38,108 nucleotides of DNA from Sporolactobacillus mangiferae (GCF_023336505.1 NZ_JAMAST010000022.1:1-38108), one strand, 5' to 3'; positions 8,197-16,668 are shown, numbered from the stretch's first letter. Notes: a model not told the origin generated them from the sequence alone. Program-made: numbers and translations.

Positions 8197-9190
8197 TGAT
8201 CTTATCTTTTCCTCCATACGCGTCATACCAGGGCTTGGCACTTTCAGCAAGAACACGGTTCAAATCATCAATGTTCTTTTTGCCGACGGTGCTTAGCCAT
8301 TCAATTGCGCCTTTTTCTCCTTGTTTTCCGTAAGCATCAATCCCATCACGCCATGTCGCACGGCCGCAAAGCACACCGTTGAAGCGTGAACCGGCTTCGT
8401 GCGCGAAAATAAGCGTCTTCTGGAAAAGTTCCGCAGTAACTCCTGCACTCAGAAAAATGTAAGGAACCGTAGTTGCCTCATCCAATTGCCTGAAATAGCT
8501 TTTTGCCTCGTCTGCAGTATAAGCCTGAGGATTCTCGCCGATGCCTTCTACGCGGCTCATATCAACAGGCACTTCCAGTTTAAGCACATCAACATTATAA
8601 CGTGCCTGTGTAAACTCTTTGACTGCTTTAATCACTTTATCAGGCTTTAATTTTGCATACTCTGCCTTGTCAGATACATTCGCATCATAAGTCAGCAGTT
8701 CAAGGAAAAATGGAATATCCTCAGCGACGCATTCTGAACCGACACGTTCAACAAATGCTTTTTTCTTATCATTGATCTCTTCGCCTTCATCAGCATCATA
8801 ATAGACAAGAATTTTAACGGCATCACTGTTTTCCTCGCGGATTCTTTTTGCTGACCACAATGGCAGCAGATCAGGAAGGCGGCCAGCCTCTGTTACATCA
8901 TACCCTGTCTTTTCATAAGAGGTGATCAAACCGCAGTTCGCATCACGACTTCTTCCTGCAGGAAGCCCGAATTCAGGATCCAGAAGGATGGAACTTGCAT
9001 AGGGTGTCAACGTTTTGGATACCAGAGTTTTAAAATCAGACAGTTCCTGTTCCGTAGCCTCTTCGCCCTTGGCTGTACCAATCATTTTACGAAGTGATCC
9101 CCGCTGATCAATAGCCAATGCCGCAATGATGCCATCTTTATCTGATAACTTGTTAAGTGCAGTATATTTGCCTTTGGAAATTTTCTTCAT
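8186..9190 (-). CDS. lacD: Tagatose 1,6-bisphosphate aldolase (class I)
   Basis: The 334-residue protein is a typical LacD: AIDQRGSLRKMI near residue 26, LLDPEFGLPAGR near 69 and VLKLEVPV with the Schiff-base lysine at residue 204. It splits tagatose 1,6-bisphosphate into dihydroxyacetone phosphate and glyceraldehyde 3-phosphate. It is the last enzyme of the lac/gat operon, 57 bases behind the PTS membrane component gene. Length is normal for the family. Being class I, it needs no metal. Confidence 0.95.
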   Translation of the reverse strand: MKKISKGKYTALNKLSDKDGIIAALAIDQRGSLRKMIGTAKGEEATEQELSDFKTLVSKTLTPYASSILLDPEFGLPAGRSRDANCGLITSYEKTGYDVTEAGRLPDLLPLWSAKRIREENSDAVKILVYYDADEGEEINDKKKAFVERVGSECVAEDIPFFLELLTYDANVSDKAEYAKLKPDKVIKAVKEFTQARYNVDVLKLEVPVDMSRVEGIGENPQAYTADEAKSYFRQLDEATTVPYIFLSAGVTAELFQKTLIFAHEAGSRFNGVLCGRATWRDGIDAYGKQGEKGAIEWLSTVGKKNIDDLNRVLAESAKPWYDAYGGKDKITVG

Positions 9191-9247
9191 TCATCCATCG
9201 CTCCCAAAACGAAATGTGCAGGGAATGATCCTGCACATTCGTAATCA

Positions 9248-10657
9248 TTATTTATTCTGTTCTGCTTCAGCATAAGCGCGGTTTCTTTTCTTCATCTGGA
9301 AAGCGTACCAGATGAAGATCAGAATGTACGCAGCAACTGCCAGCAGCGCATACAGGATAAACTGAATGTTTCCCTGTGCCGCATGGCCGACAAGAATGGC
9401 AAGCAGTTTTTCAATCGGTCCTTCCATCGTTGAATGCGAAATCATCTGAGACGAAGGAATACCCGTAGGGAATGCGCCAACCGCCTTAGCTGTTGCTGTT
9501 ACGAATGGTGCAATCATAGTACCTGAGATCAGAAATGCCGGAAGGCCGATTGCACCAATGATAATCATACGGATCAGTTTGCCGCGTGTTACGACGAGCA
9601 GTGCAGGTGTAAAGCCCATCGCGATAATACCGCCAAGTGGAAGAATACGGTTACCCGGAAGAACCAGCGCTTCAAGAAGCATAATCGGTGCCAGCACATT
9701 GGCAGCCGCCCAGATTTCCGCACGACCGGCAATGAATGGCCAGTCAAGTCCGATATTGAATGTTCTGCCTTTCAAACGTTTGCTGGCAAAATTGGAGATC
9801 CCTTGCGACAGCGGTTCGACGGCAGCAATGAACCATGCACCGATCATTGAGAACAATTCAAGGCAGACAGCCGCCGTGAATGCCAGTGTTGCTGTATCCT
9901 TAACGGACTGGTGAGACAGAATACCAATAAAAACACCAAGATAAACACCGATGGCAAACTTACTGCCCCAGAAACCGATTTTCTTATTCAATTTTGCTGC
10001 GTCAAAATCATATTTATCTAAGAATGGCAGGAATTTGTCAAAGAACTTATCAAAAACCATGATGATTGGATTCATCATATAGTTCATATGAGTCGTCGTC
10101 ATCGGATTTGATTTTGGTGCATTCATCAGATCATTAAACGTTGGCTTCATCAAATCGGAGTTAATGATCTTCATAATTCCGATCAGAACAACAAGCAAAG
10201 TGGCAATGAAAAGGTTGTGGCCGAAATAAACGACAAGCAAGCCAACAACTGACAGATGCCAGATGTCAAAAATATCAACATCCAATGTGTTCGTTCTCTT
10301 CAATGTCAGCATGATCAGATTCACAATGACAATGATAAGGAGAAAATATAGTGTATAAGCGGAGCCCCACGTAATCGTTGCAACCGGAGCCCAGCCAACA
10401 TCGGTAATCGACAAATTGATTCCGGTTGACTCAACAAATTGAGTGAGCGCTTTCGAGAAGGCGGTAGTCAGGATATTAATAATAGCACTGATACCGGTTA
10501 AGGCAATCGCCAGTTTCAGACCGCCTTCAATAGCTTTAGTCCACTTAACACCAAGAGCCAGCGCAAGTACAGTCAGGATGATAAACATTAATGGCGGAGC
10601 CCCAAGGCTCATAATTGGTTTAAATATTGAGTTGGCAAGTTCAATAATGGTTTGCAT
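9248..10657 (-). CDS. gatC: PTS galactitol-type EIIC permease
   Basis: The 469-residue polytopic membrane protein has the GatC family pattern, with SLGAPPLMF near the start, a central MNYMMNPIIMVFDKF stretch and about ten helices. It is the membrane channel of a Gat-type phosphotransferase system, taking a hexitol or hexose and releasing it phosphorylated. ATG 10657 is chosen because AGGAGG lies six bases before it; the longer in-frame start at 10684 lacks a ribosome site. No galactitol-1-phosphate dehydrogenase is nearby, and LacAB are, so galactose is a better guess than galactitol. Confidence 0.88.
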   Translation of the reverse strand: MQTIIELANSIFKPIMSLGAPPLMFIILTVLALALGVKWTKAIEGGLKLAIALTGISAIINILTTAFSKALTQFVESTGINLSITDVGWAPVATITWGSAYTLYFLLIIVIVNLIMLTLKRTNTLDVDIFDIWHLSVVGLLVVYFGHNLFIATLLVVLIGIMKIINSDLMKPTFNDLMNAPKSNPMTTTHMNYMMNPIIMVFDKFFDKFLPFLDKYDFDAAKLNKKIGFWGSKFAIGVYLGVFIGILSHQSVKDTATLAFTAAVCLELFSMIGAWFIAAVEPLSQGISNFASKRLKGRTFNIGLDWPFIAGRAEIWAAANVLAPIMLLEALVLPGNRILPLGGIIAMGFTPALLVVTRGKLIRMIIIGAIGLPAFLISGTMIAPFVTATAKAVGAFPTGIPSSQMISHSTMEGPIEKLLAILVGHAAQGNIQFILYALLAVAAYILIFIWYAFQMKKRNRAYAEAEQNK

Positions 10658-10698
10658 GTATCTTCCTCCTGAGAAAATGGTCAAGAACTGTATGGTGA

Positions 10699-11001
10699 TT
10701 ATTTATTCAGTGATTTAATCACGTTTTCCAGTTCATCAAAAACCGGTGCGGACATAGCTGGCATTCGATACAGAATCGGTCCGGCTTCAACAACGGGAAT
10801 CGGAATTTCAAAACCAAGATCCGGTGTCGAAATTGGTGCGAAAATGTCATATTTGCTGATCATTTCTTCGTTAACATCCTTAATCATGACAGCATCCGCA
10901 TGAACATCATAACCACGGTTTCTCATTTCTTCTTCAACTGCATCTTTAATCTGATGGCTTGAGTTTACTCCGGCACCGCAGGCAGCTAAAACTTTAATCA
11001 T
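10699..11001 (-). CDS. gatB: PTS galactitol-type EIIB
   Basis: The 100-residue cytosolic protein carries the phosphocysteine loop AACGAGVNSS with Cys8, followed by the EIIB Rossmann-like fold. It takes phosphate from EIIA and passes it to the sugar bound by EIIC. It sits between gatA and gatC in the operon, with AAGGAGTG as ribosome site. Its length is normal for GatB. Confidence 0.9.
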   Translation of the reverse strand: MIKVLAACGAGVNSSHQIKDAVEEEMRNRGYDVHADAVMIKDVNEEMISKYDIFAPISTPDLGFEIPIPVVEAGPILYRMPAMSAPVFDELENVIKSLNK

Positions 11002-11056
11002 GAAAAATCACTCCTTAAATTAGTTAAATTATATAAATATTAATTAAAAGCAGAAA

Positions 11057-11527
11057 TTACTTCGTAATAAACTGATAAATCTCTTCTTTGGTATTCAGGC
11101 TGTCCAGTTCAGATACTTTATCGCCCGACGTGAAGAAACCCATCAAGTAGGAGAGCAGGTTCGTCTGGCTGTTTTTTTCATTATTTAAAATGAAGAACGC
11201 GTACTTTACCGGAACCGTTTTGTCCGGTGAAATCATATTGTGGAAAGCAATCGGTTCTTTCAGACGGGCAACGACAACACCCTTCCAATTGCAGTATTCC
11301 ACTTCTGTATGTGGAATAGCCACACTGAGTGAATCAGGATTAACAACGCTTAAATCCAGACCGGTCGGAAAGTTCTTCTCGCGTTCAGTCATGGCTTCGA
11401 TATAGCCTGGATTGACCAGTTTCTTCTCCAGTAATTTCCCGCCGACTGACTGAAACAGTTCTTCAAATGAAGAAGCATCTTCAAAAAAAATCAAATCCGG
11501 ATCAAATAGTTTTTCTGTATTTGCCAT
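11057..11527 (-). CDS. gatA: PTS EIIA of the fructose/mannitol-galactitol class
   Basis: The 156-residue protein is an EIIA of the PtsN/fructose fold. The motif VAIPHTE places the phosphorylated histidine at residue 73. It receives phosphate from HPr and gives it to EIIB. GGAGGAG precedes the ATG. It follows lacC by 14 bases and precedes gatB by 55 bases. Confidence 0.9.
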   Translation of the reverse strand: MANTEKLFDPDLIFFEDASSFEELFQSVGGKLLEKKLVNPGYIEAMTEREKNFPTGLDLSVVNPDSLSVAIPHTEVEYCNWKGVVVARLKEPIAFHNMISPDKTVPVKYAFFILNNEKNSQTNLLSYLMGFFTSGDKVSELDSLNTKEEIYQFITK

Positions 11528-11541
11528 TTTTTCTCCTCCGA

Positions 11542-12468
11542 TTACTCAAGAACTCGTACTGCAATTCTGTCTTTAAATGGCTCAACCTGGTCCGCCTGAA
11601 CATACCCGGTCTTCTCTTCTGTTGCATTCAAAGTGCCAAAAGTTATTCCGTATTTCAGTGCTTCTTCAGGAGACAGCCCTCTGTCCAGCCCGTAAGCAAG
11701 ACCTGCGATCATAGAGTCACCGGATCCCACCGGATTGACTGCATGAACCTTAGGAGGCTTGGCAATAAATGCCCGTCCATCAATGTAACCAAGTGCACCG
11801 TCTTTTCCGAGTGAAACAACAACATAAGTTACACCCGTTTCAGAAAGCTTTTTTACGCTTGCAAGCACATCGGCTTCATCCTTGATTTCCTTGCCCATAA
11901 TAGCTGCAAGTTCTTCCTGATTCGGTTTAATAAGATACGGATGGGCTTTAATTCCTAATTCAAGTGCTTCACCACTCGTATCCAGCAGGAACTTTTTATT
12001 TTTTTCCTTTGCGCGTTCAATCAATTTCTGATAAAACGACTTGGGCAATCCCTTCGGCAGACTTCCCGAAGCCGTCACCACGCTTGCCTGATCAAGCAGG
12101 CGATCATATTCCTGCAGGAACGCTTCGGCCTCTTCTTCATCGATGGCCGGCCCGCCTTCCAGAATTTCCGTCTGGTTACCCTCATGCATAATAGCAAGGC
12201 AATGGCGTGTATTGCCCTTGATATGCACGAAATCATGACGAATCGAGGATTGATCAAGCTGTTGCTCAATAAATTCACCGGTTTTCCCGCCAAGCAAACC
12301 TGTGGCACAAACATCAGCGCTCACGCACTTCAAAACACGCGTCACATTCAGGCCTTTTCCGCCTGCTGTTTTAATCACTCGGTCACATCGATTTACCGTA
12401 TCAATTTTCAATTCATCAAGCTGATAGCTCATGTCAATGGCCGGGTTCAATGTCAAGGTTAATATCAA
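11542..12468 (-). CDS. lacC: Tagatose-6-phosphate kinase (PfkB family)
   Basis: This 308-residue sugar kinase has the LacC/FruK pattern: LTLNPAIDMSY at the start, GGKGLNVTRVL at 36-46 and the C-terminal PfkB signature NPVGSGDSMIAG with catalytic Asp251. It phosphorylates tagatose 6-phosphate to the 1,6-bisphosphate. Translation starts at TTG 12468, seven bases behind GGAGG; no ATG fits the ribosome site as well. Operon position between lacB and the PTS genes, next to lacD downstream, favours tagatose 6-phosphate over fructose 1-phosphate as substrate. Confidence 0.9.
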   Translation of the reverse strand: MILTLTLNPAIDMSYQLDELKIDTVNRCDRVIKTAGGKGLNVTRVLKCVSADVCATGLLGGKTGEFIEQQLDQSSIRHDFVHIKGNTRHCLAIMHEGNQTEILEGGPAIDEEEAEAFLQEYDRLLDQASVVTASGSLPKGLPKSFYQKLIERAKEKNKKFLLDTSGEALELGIKAHPYLIKPNQEELAAIMGKEIKDEADVLASVKKLSETGVTYVVVSLGKDGALGYIDGRAFIAKPPKVHAVNPVGSGDSMIAGLAYGLDRGLSPEEALKYGITFGTLNATEEKTGYVQADQVEPFKDRIAVRVLE

Positions 12469-12536
12469 TACAATTCCTCCTGTAAAAGCAAATGCATCAC
12501 ACGTTTATCGAAACGGGCAGATGGTCGCCTGTTTCA

Positions 12537-13052
12537 TCAGTCGTGGTAGTAGCCTTCGTCCCACTTCTTGTTATATTCGTCAAAAATGTGCTCATTCGTG
12601 ATGGCTTCATCGCTTACCGGAATTGCGCTGATCTTTTTGATCAGAGCTTCGCTTTCTTCAGTTGGCTTGTATTCCGCTTCCAGGAACGCATCCACAATGT
12701 TTTCAATCAGGCCGACACCGGAAATACGGCCGCCCATGCCGATGACGTTGGCATTCAGATGTTCTTTCGCGTATACGGCAGTACCGACATCACGAACAAG
12801 TGCCGCGCGAATCCCTTTGACCTTGTTGACACTGTTCGTTATACCAACACCCGTGCCGCAAATCGTGATCCCCAGATCAACCTTGCCTGTGGCAACCAGC
12901 GCACCAACTTTACGTCCGTAGATCGGATAATGTGTCCGCACTTTGTCGTAGGTGCCGACGTCGGTGACTTCATAGCCTTTTTCTTTCAGATATTCCACCA
13001 TGTGATCTTTGATTTCCGTAACAATGTGATCGCAGCCAATAGCTACCTTCAT
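12537..13052 (-). CDS. lacB: Galactose-6-phosphate isomerase subunit LacB (copy 2)
   Basis: The 171-residue protein has the same active-site elements as copy 1 ([12 protein letters not shown] with Cys65) and differs at five positions, including A-I for P-T and D for A near the C-terminus. It is the second gene of the large operon lacA-lacB-lacC-gatABC-lacD. The spacer to lacA and its ribosome site also resemble the copy-1 unit, so the duplicated block included the intergenic DNA. Synonymous differences from copy 1 are frequent. Confidence 0.93.
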   Translation of the reverse strand: MKVAIGCDHIVTEIKDHMVEYLKEKGYEVTDVGTYDKVRTHYPIYGRKVGALVATGKVDLGITICGTGVGITNSVNKVKGIRAALVRDVGTAVYAKEHLNANVIGMGGRISGVGLIENIVDAFLEAEYKPTEESEALIKKISAIPVSDEAITNEHIFDEYNKKWDEGYYHD

Positions 13053-13092
13053 GCTTTATACGCTCCTTTTAAAATACCTTTTTTTCTCTTGC

Positions 13093-13521
13093 TTAACACA
13101 TTCTGTCCAGCATGTCGACACGTACCTGATGACGTCCGCCCGCGTACTCATTTTCAATGAATGCATCGGCGCAGCCTTCTGCAAGATGTTCGCCGACCAT
13201 GCCGGACCCGAGCGTAATCATCGAAGCGTTGTTATGGCTCCGTGTCATTTTGGACGAATGTTCGTCCGAGGTTTCCGCAACGATAACGCCTTTAAACTTC
13301 GTTGCCACCATGAATGAGCCGGCACCGTATTCGTCAATCGCGATCCCGCGTTCTCCTTCACCAGCCTGAATCGCTTTCGCAACCCGTGATGCGGATTCGA
13401 CAAAATCAAGATCCTTCTCCGGTGTTTTGTCCGTAACGGTATACCCCTTGCCTTCCAGATACGTCTTCAGATGTTCCTTAAGTGCATAGCCCTTTGCATC
13501 TGCTCCTAAAATAACGTTCAT
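13093..13521 (-). CDS. lacA: Galactose-6-phosphate isomerase subunit LacA (copy 2)
   Basis: The 142-residue protein differs from copy 1 at four residues (A20T, V to M and R to H near 108-112, and N to D near the end). The frame is open upstream to 13563, but ATG 13521 is the start: GAAGGGAG lies just before it and the N-terminus then matches copy 1. It is the first gene of the main operon and has a promoter with an internal cre-like site and TGTTT repeats upstream. Confidence 0.93.
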   Translation of the reverse strand: MNVILGADAKGYALKEHLKTYLEGKGYTVTDKTPEKDLDFVESASRVAKAIQAGEGERGIAIDEYGAGSFMVATKFKGVIVAETSDEHSSKMTRSHNNASMITLGSGMVGEHLAEGCADAFIENEYAGGRHQVRVDMLDRMC

Positions 13522-13649
13522 GATTGAACTCCCTTCAGAAATAACATAATTAAGAATTAACATACTCGTTAATTAAGATGTTCAGCATTGTCCATCTTTA
13601 CTCCAAACAAAACTTTTTTCATCACCGCCTTTTAAAAGCGCATACAACT

Positions 13650-13674
13650 TGTTTTATATTGTTTCTATTTGTTC
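13650..13674 (-). promoter_or_regulatory. Phased TGTTT operator repeats before lacA copy 2
   Basis: On the + strand TGTTT begins at 13650 and 13660 and TGTTC at 13670, again exactly 10 bp apart. A further degenerate unit AATTTCG at 13679 aligns with the third unit before copy 1. The shared layout implies one regulator, probably the DeoR-type protein of this operon. Confidence 0.62.
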
Positions 13675-13690
13675 TTTTAATTTCGTTTTG

Positions 13691-13719
13691 AGTATACCAC
13701 GAAAACGTTATCACAACAA
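13691..13719 (-). promoter_or_regulatory. Promoter of the main lac/gat operon
   Basis: On the minus strand TTGTTG (13714-13719), a 17-bp spacer and TATACT (13691-13696) preceded by TGG form an extended -10 promoter. The segment TTTCGTTTT..TATACCAC aligns with the lacA copy 1 promoter. Confidence 0.65.
13699..13713. promoter_or_regulatory. cre-like site inside the lac/gat promoter
   Basis: ACGAAAACGTTATCA matches WTGNAANCGNWNNCW with one mismatch and fills the spacer between the -35 and -10 boxes. CcpA bound there would block RNA polymerase, giving glucose repression of the main operon. No equivalent site was found in the copy-1 promoter. Confidence 0.65.
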
Positions 13720-13869
13720 TAATAAACATTCGATTTTTTATTTTGTCACAAATTATCCGTTTTTGTATTTAAATAACTTAGAAAAATACTCGTTAAAAAC
13801 CATTGTTGTTTTAGTCTTTTATTACTCTCTGCATCTTGCCGTGGATGCCTCTGAGCCTCAGCGGCACAC
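13720..13869. other. Intergenic DNA between rep and the lac promoter
   Basis: The stretch is AT-rich and has no gene. Near its right end, TGCC-T-CTGA-GCC-TCAG-C-GGCA at 13846-13866 forms a short hairpin just beyond the rep stop codon. It lacks a T run, so it is at most a weak end signal. Confidence 0.35.
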
Positions 13870-14604
13870 TTAAAGAAGGCGGATTCTGAAACTCACTTTT
13901 ACGATGGCTCTCCCTGACTTCAATGTCTCATAAGTGATCTTGTATTTGCCAATCTGATTGATTTCATCGACTGCCGGATCGATGGCCCGGCGTTTCAAAT
14001 CGATCCATCGATTCAGCTTGTCACCTTCTATCCCCATTAAATAGCGCATCTGCTCCAGCGTCAGCGTCAATTCGTCTGTTTTTTCATGGATACGAAACAT
14101 TTCATATAATCGCGCGCTGTATTTACTCTTTAGATGAACTGCTTCCTCAAAAACGGAATAATCCTCTTTACGGAAGTACTCATGCAGGCTCGTAATGTAT
14201 GGATAGAGTGCCGGGCTCAGCTCGACGATAAATTTATTTTGATGTTTATCATATACTGCACGGTGAATCCAGCCAGTCAGCACTTCACATTCTGAATCAT
14301 CGGGCAGCATGAGCCAGAATGTATGATTGCTGATTTTGCGCAGAACCCCTTTCAGTAAGGTTGGATCAGAAGGCAGATCAGCAGAAAACGAAGCCACATC
14401 CTGAGGACTGAAGCGCGTGTAGGGATGGTCAGTCTGAATCATGCAATGTTTAATCAGGTAAAAAAGCAGCTGGTTTTCTTCAAGACCGCCGATATGCTGA
14501 TGCGTCTCTTTAAAAAGCCGCCTTGCCCTGGAGGACCAGTTAATTCTGTCTTTTATCGGCTTTAGGACCACTTTGTCACTTTTATTTTTTTTAGATTCGC
14601 ACAT
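13870..14604 (-). CDS. Rep_3-family plasmid replication initiator protein
   Basis: The 244-residue protein matches the RepB/Rep_3 initiator pattern: two winged-helix halves, with YSARLYEMF near residue 170, then a QMRYLMG segment, WIDLKRRAIDPAVDEIN, and a C-terminal GRAIVKVSFRI strand. Such proteins bind iterons and open plasmid origins. ATG 14604 is preferred because AAGGCGGC precedes it. No partition or mobilisation genes are nearby, and the neighbours look chromosomal, so it is probably a relic of an integrated plasmid or has a new role. Repeats at 14573-14681 may be its binding sites. Confidence 0.82.
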   Translation of the reverse strand: MCESKKNKSDKVVLKPIKDRINWSSRARRLFKETHQHIGGLEENQLLFYLIKHCMIQTDHPYTRFSPQDVASFSADLPSDPTLLKGVLRKISNHTFWLMLPDDSECEVLTGWIHRAVYDKHQNKFIVELSPALYPYITSLHEYFRKEDYSVFEEAVHLKSKYSARLYEMFRIHEKTDELTLTLEQMRYLMGIEGDKLNRWIDLKRRAIDPAVDEINQIGKYKITYETLKSGRAIVKVSFRIRLL

Positions 14605-14681
14605 ATTTATTGCCGCCTTAAACAATGTATGTTATTTTTATAGTGACAAAAATAATAAAAATTATTAAATTGTCACTTTTA
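14573..14681. repeat. Iteron-like repeats around the rep start
   Basis: The 12-mer TTGTCACTTTTA occurs at 14573-14584, inside the first codons of rep, and at 14670-14681. An inverted AGTGACAA at 14642-14649 pairs with TTGTCACT at 14670-14677 to form an AT-rich palindrome. This is a natural place for Rep autoregulation or a small origin. It also lies in the leader of the ABC transporter genes on the other strand. Confidence 0.5.
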
Positions 14682-14698
14682 ATCCGGAGGTATCCACT

Positions 14699-15811
14699 AT
14701 GTATTTAGCCTGGAAAGAAATTCGCCACAGCAAAGGGCGCTTCTTCTTTATGATGGTCATTATCTCATTACTGGCCTATCTTGTGTTTTTTGTATCCGGC
14801 TTAGCCAGCGGTCTGGCTAAGGACAATGCCTCATCCATTGAAAATCTGGGCAAACATACCTTTATCCTGCAAAAAGATGCGGATCAAAGAATCAATCGCT
14901 CAGCCTTGTCTTCCGAAACAGTCAGTAAACTGAGCAGTACATTCGGCAAAGACAAGGTAACGGTCCTGAACCTTCAGAGCACGACCGTTAACCGAGTCGG
15001 GAAGCAGCAAAAAATAGACCTGACTTTGTTCAATCTGGACGGCAGTCAATCCTTCCGCCCATCACTGACGGCTGGCAATGAACCATCACCACAAACTACT
15101 ACCGATATTATCATAGATCAGTCCATCAAGCGAAACGGTATTCATCTTTACGATACCATTAAGGAACAGTCAAGCGGTCTGACTTTTAAAGTGACCGGTT
15201 TTACAAAGAATGCGACCTTTTCCCATATGCCGGTTGCCTACCTGAATCAGCGCCAATGGCATTTGTTTACTGAAAAAAGAAAGGTGTCGGGGCAAAAAGC
15301 TGTCCATGCTGCAGTCACCACTCCTTTTTCTTTGAAAAAGACACGCCAGCTGGCCGATCGCATCCACTTAAACCAGAACATCTCAGAGGTTTCAGCCGAT
15401 ACTGTGATTCGTGCACTTCCAGGTTACAAAGAAGAACAGAGCTCGCTTCAGATGATGATCAGTTTTTTATTCATTATATCCGTATTCATTCTTGGGATTT
15501 TCTTTTACATGATCACAGCGCAGAAACAGGCTCAGTTCGGAATATTGAAAGCCATCGGAACCAGCACCGGTTATCTTGTCCGAAGCCTTATTTTTCAGAC
15601 GCTGATCACACTGTTCGTCAGTTTAGGGTTTAGTCTGCTGCTGACCGTGCTGACCGTATTCGTACTTCCGCCCGGCATGCCGTTTTCTCTTTCACCGAAC
15701 GTTATTATCGAAAGGCTCCTGGCGTTTACAGGCATCAGCCTGTTAAGTATTCTTCTATCCATCTGGCAGATTATTAAAATCAGCGCACTCAGCGCCATTG
15801 AAGGACGGTGA
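14699..15811 (+). CDS. ABC exporter permease, FtsX/HrtB-like
   Basis: The 370-residue protein has one N-terminal helix (about residues 14-36), a large extracellular region to about 250, then three helices, which is the MacB/FtsX permease layout. The start MYLAWKEIRHSKGRF and overall length resemble HrtB, the permease of the heme-efflux pump HrtAB. CCGGAGG lies just before the ATG. The ATPase gene follows after six bases. No heme sensor gene is nearby, so the substrate (heme or another toxic hydrophobic compound) is uncertain. Confidence 0.75.
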   Translation: MYLAWKEIRHSKGRFFFMMVIISLLAYLVFFVSGLASGLAKDNASSIENLGKHTFILQKDADQRINRSALSSETVSKLSSTFGKDKVTVLNLQSTTVNRVGKQQKIDLTLFNLDGSQSFRPSLTAGNEPSPQTTTDIIIDQSIKRNGIHLYDTIKEQSSGLTFKVTGFTKNATFSHMPVAYLNQRQWHLFTEKRKVSGQKAVHAAVTTPFSLKKTRQLADRIHLNQNISEVSADTVIRALPGYKEEQSSLQMMISFLFIISVFILGIFFYMITAQKQAQFGILKAIGTSTGYLVRSLIFQTLITLFVSLGFSLLLTVLTVFVLPPGMPFSLSPNVIIERLLAFTGISLLSILLSIWQIIKISALSAIEGR

Positions 15812-15817
15812 CCTGCT

Positions 15818-16492
15818 ATGCATCCGATTTTGTCTTTTGATCACGTATTTAAATCCTACAAAGACGGTGACACAACGCTTGACGTTCTGAAGGATATTGA
15901 TTTCAGCATAGACAAAGGTGAATTTATCGGCCTTGTCGGCCCTTCCGGTGCGGGAAAAAGTACACTGCTTTCTCTTGCTGGCGCTTTACTGACGCCGTCG
16001 CAGGGGCAGATACGGCTGAACGGAAAACCAATGGCAGCGATGACGCCAAAGGAACAGACAGCCCTGCGTCTGGAATCGATCGGCTTTATTTTTCAAAGCG
16101 CACATCTTGTTCCTTATTTGAACGTTCAGGAACAATTGATCTTCGTATCGCGGCAGCTCGGTCTCCCCAATGCTTCCGCACATGAAAAAGCTAAAGCCTT
16201 GCTGGAGAAGATCGGGCTTGAGCACCGAATCCGCCATTATCCGTCCCAGTTATCCGGAGGTGAACGTCAGCGTGTCGCCATTGCCCGAGCTATGATCAAT
16301 AATCCGGATCTCATTCTGGCAGATGAACCGACCGCAAGTCTCGATTTCAGTCGTGCCAGAACCATTATTCAATGGCTTAATTCGGAGGTAAAAGAACATG
16401 AAAAAGCCGCATTAATGGTCACCCACGATTCACGGATGCTTCAATTCTGTGATCGCGTTATTCGGCTGGAAGACGGAATGTGCACGTCATAA
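15818..16492 (+). CDS. ABC exporter ATP-binding protein, LolD/HrtA-like
   Basis: The 224-residue ATPase has Walker A GPSGAGKST (41-49), Q-loop FQSAH near 92, signature LSGGE (145-149), Walker B LILADE ending at Glu170 and switch His203. It belongs to the MacB/LolD/HrtA subfamily that pairs with FtsX-like permeases. It forms a two-gene operon with the preceding permease and would energise export across the cell membrane. Confidence 0.9.
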   Translation: MHPILSFDHVFKSYKDGDTTLDVLKDIDFSIDKGEFIGLVGPSGAGKSTLLSLAGALLTPSQGQIRLNGKPMAAMTPKEQTALRLESIGFIFQSAHLVPYLNVQEQLIFVSRQLGLPNASAHEKAKALLEKIGLEHRIRHYPSQLSGGERQRVAIARAMINNPDLILADEPTASLDFSRARTIIQWLNSEVKEHEKAALMVTHDSRMLQFCDRVIRLEDGMCTS

Positions 16493-16552
16493 TTTGCTGA
16501 CCACAGCAGTTTGCCTGCATGATCAGCAGACGGGCAGATAGACATAGTATTG

Positions 16553-16606
16553 AAAAAACAATTTGCCCCTGAAGACTGAACAAGCAAAGTCAGCCTTCAG
16601 GGGCAA
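16553..16606 (-). terminator. Strong terminator of the leftward 16669-17568 gene
   Basis: TTGCCCCTGAAG at 16563-16574 pairs perfectly with CTTCAGGGGCAA at 16595-16606, with an inner CTGA/TCAG extension. On the minus strand a TTTTTT run follows. There is no T run on the + strand, though the stem could still slow transcripts from the ABC genes. Confidence 0.8.
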
Positions 16607-16668
16607 TGCGCCATACCTGCATATGTACCAGCTGAACGCATCAGGCGTGTGTGACGCACAGATCATTT

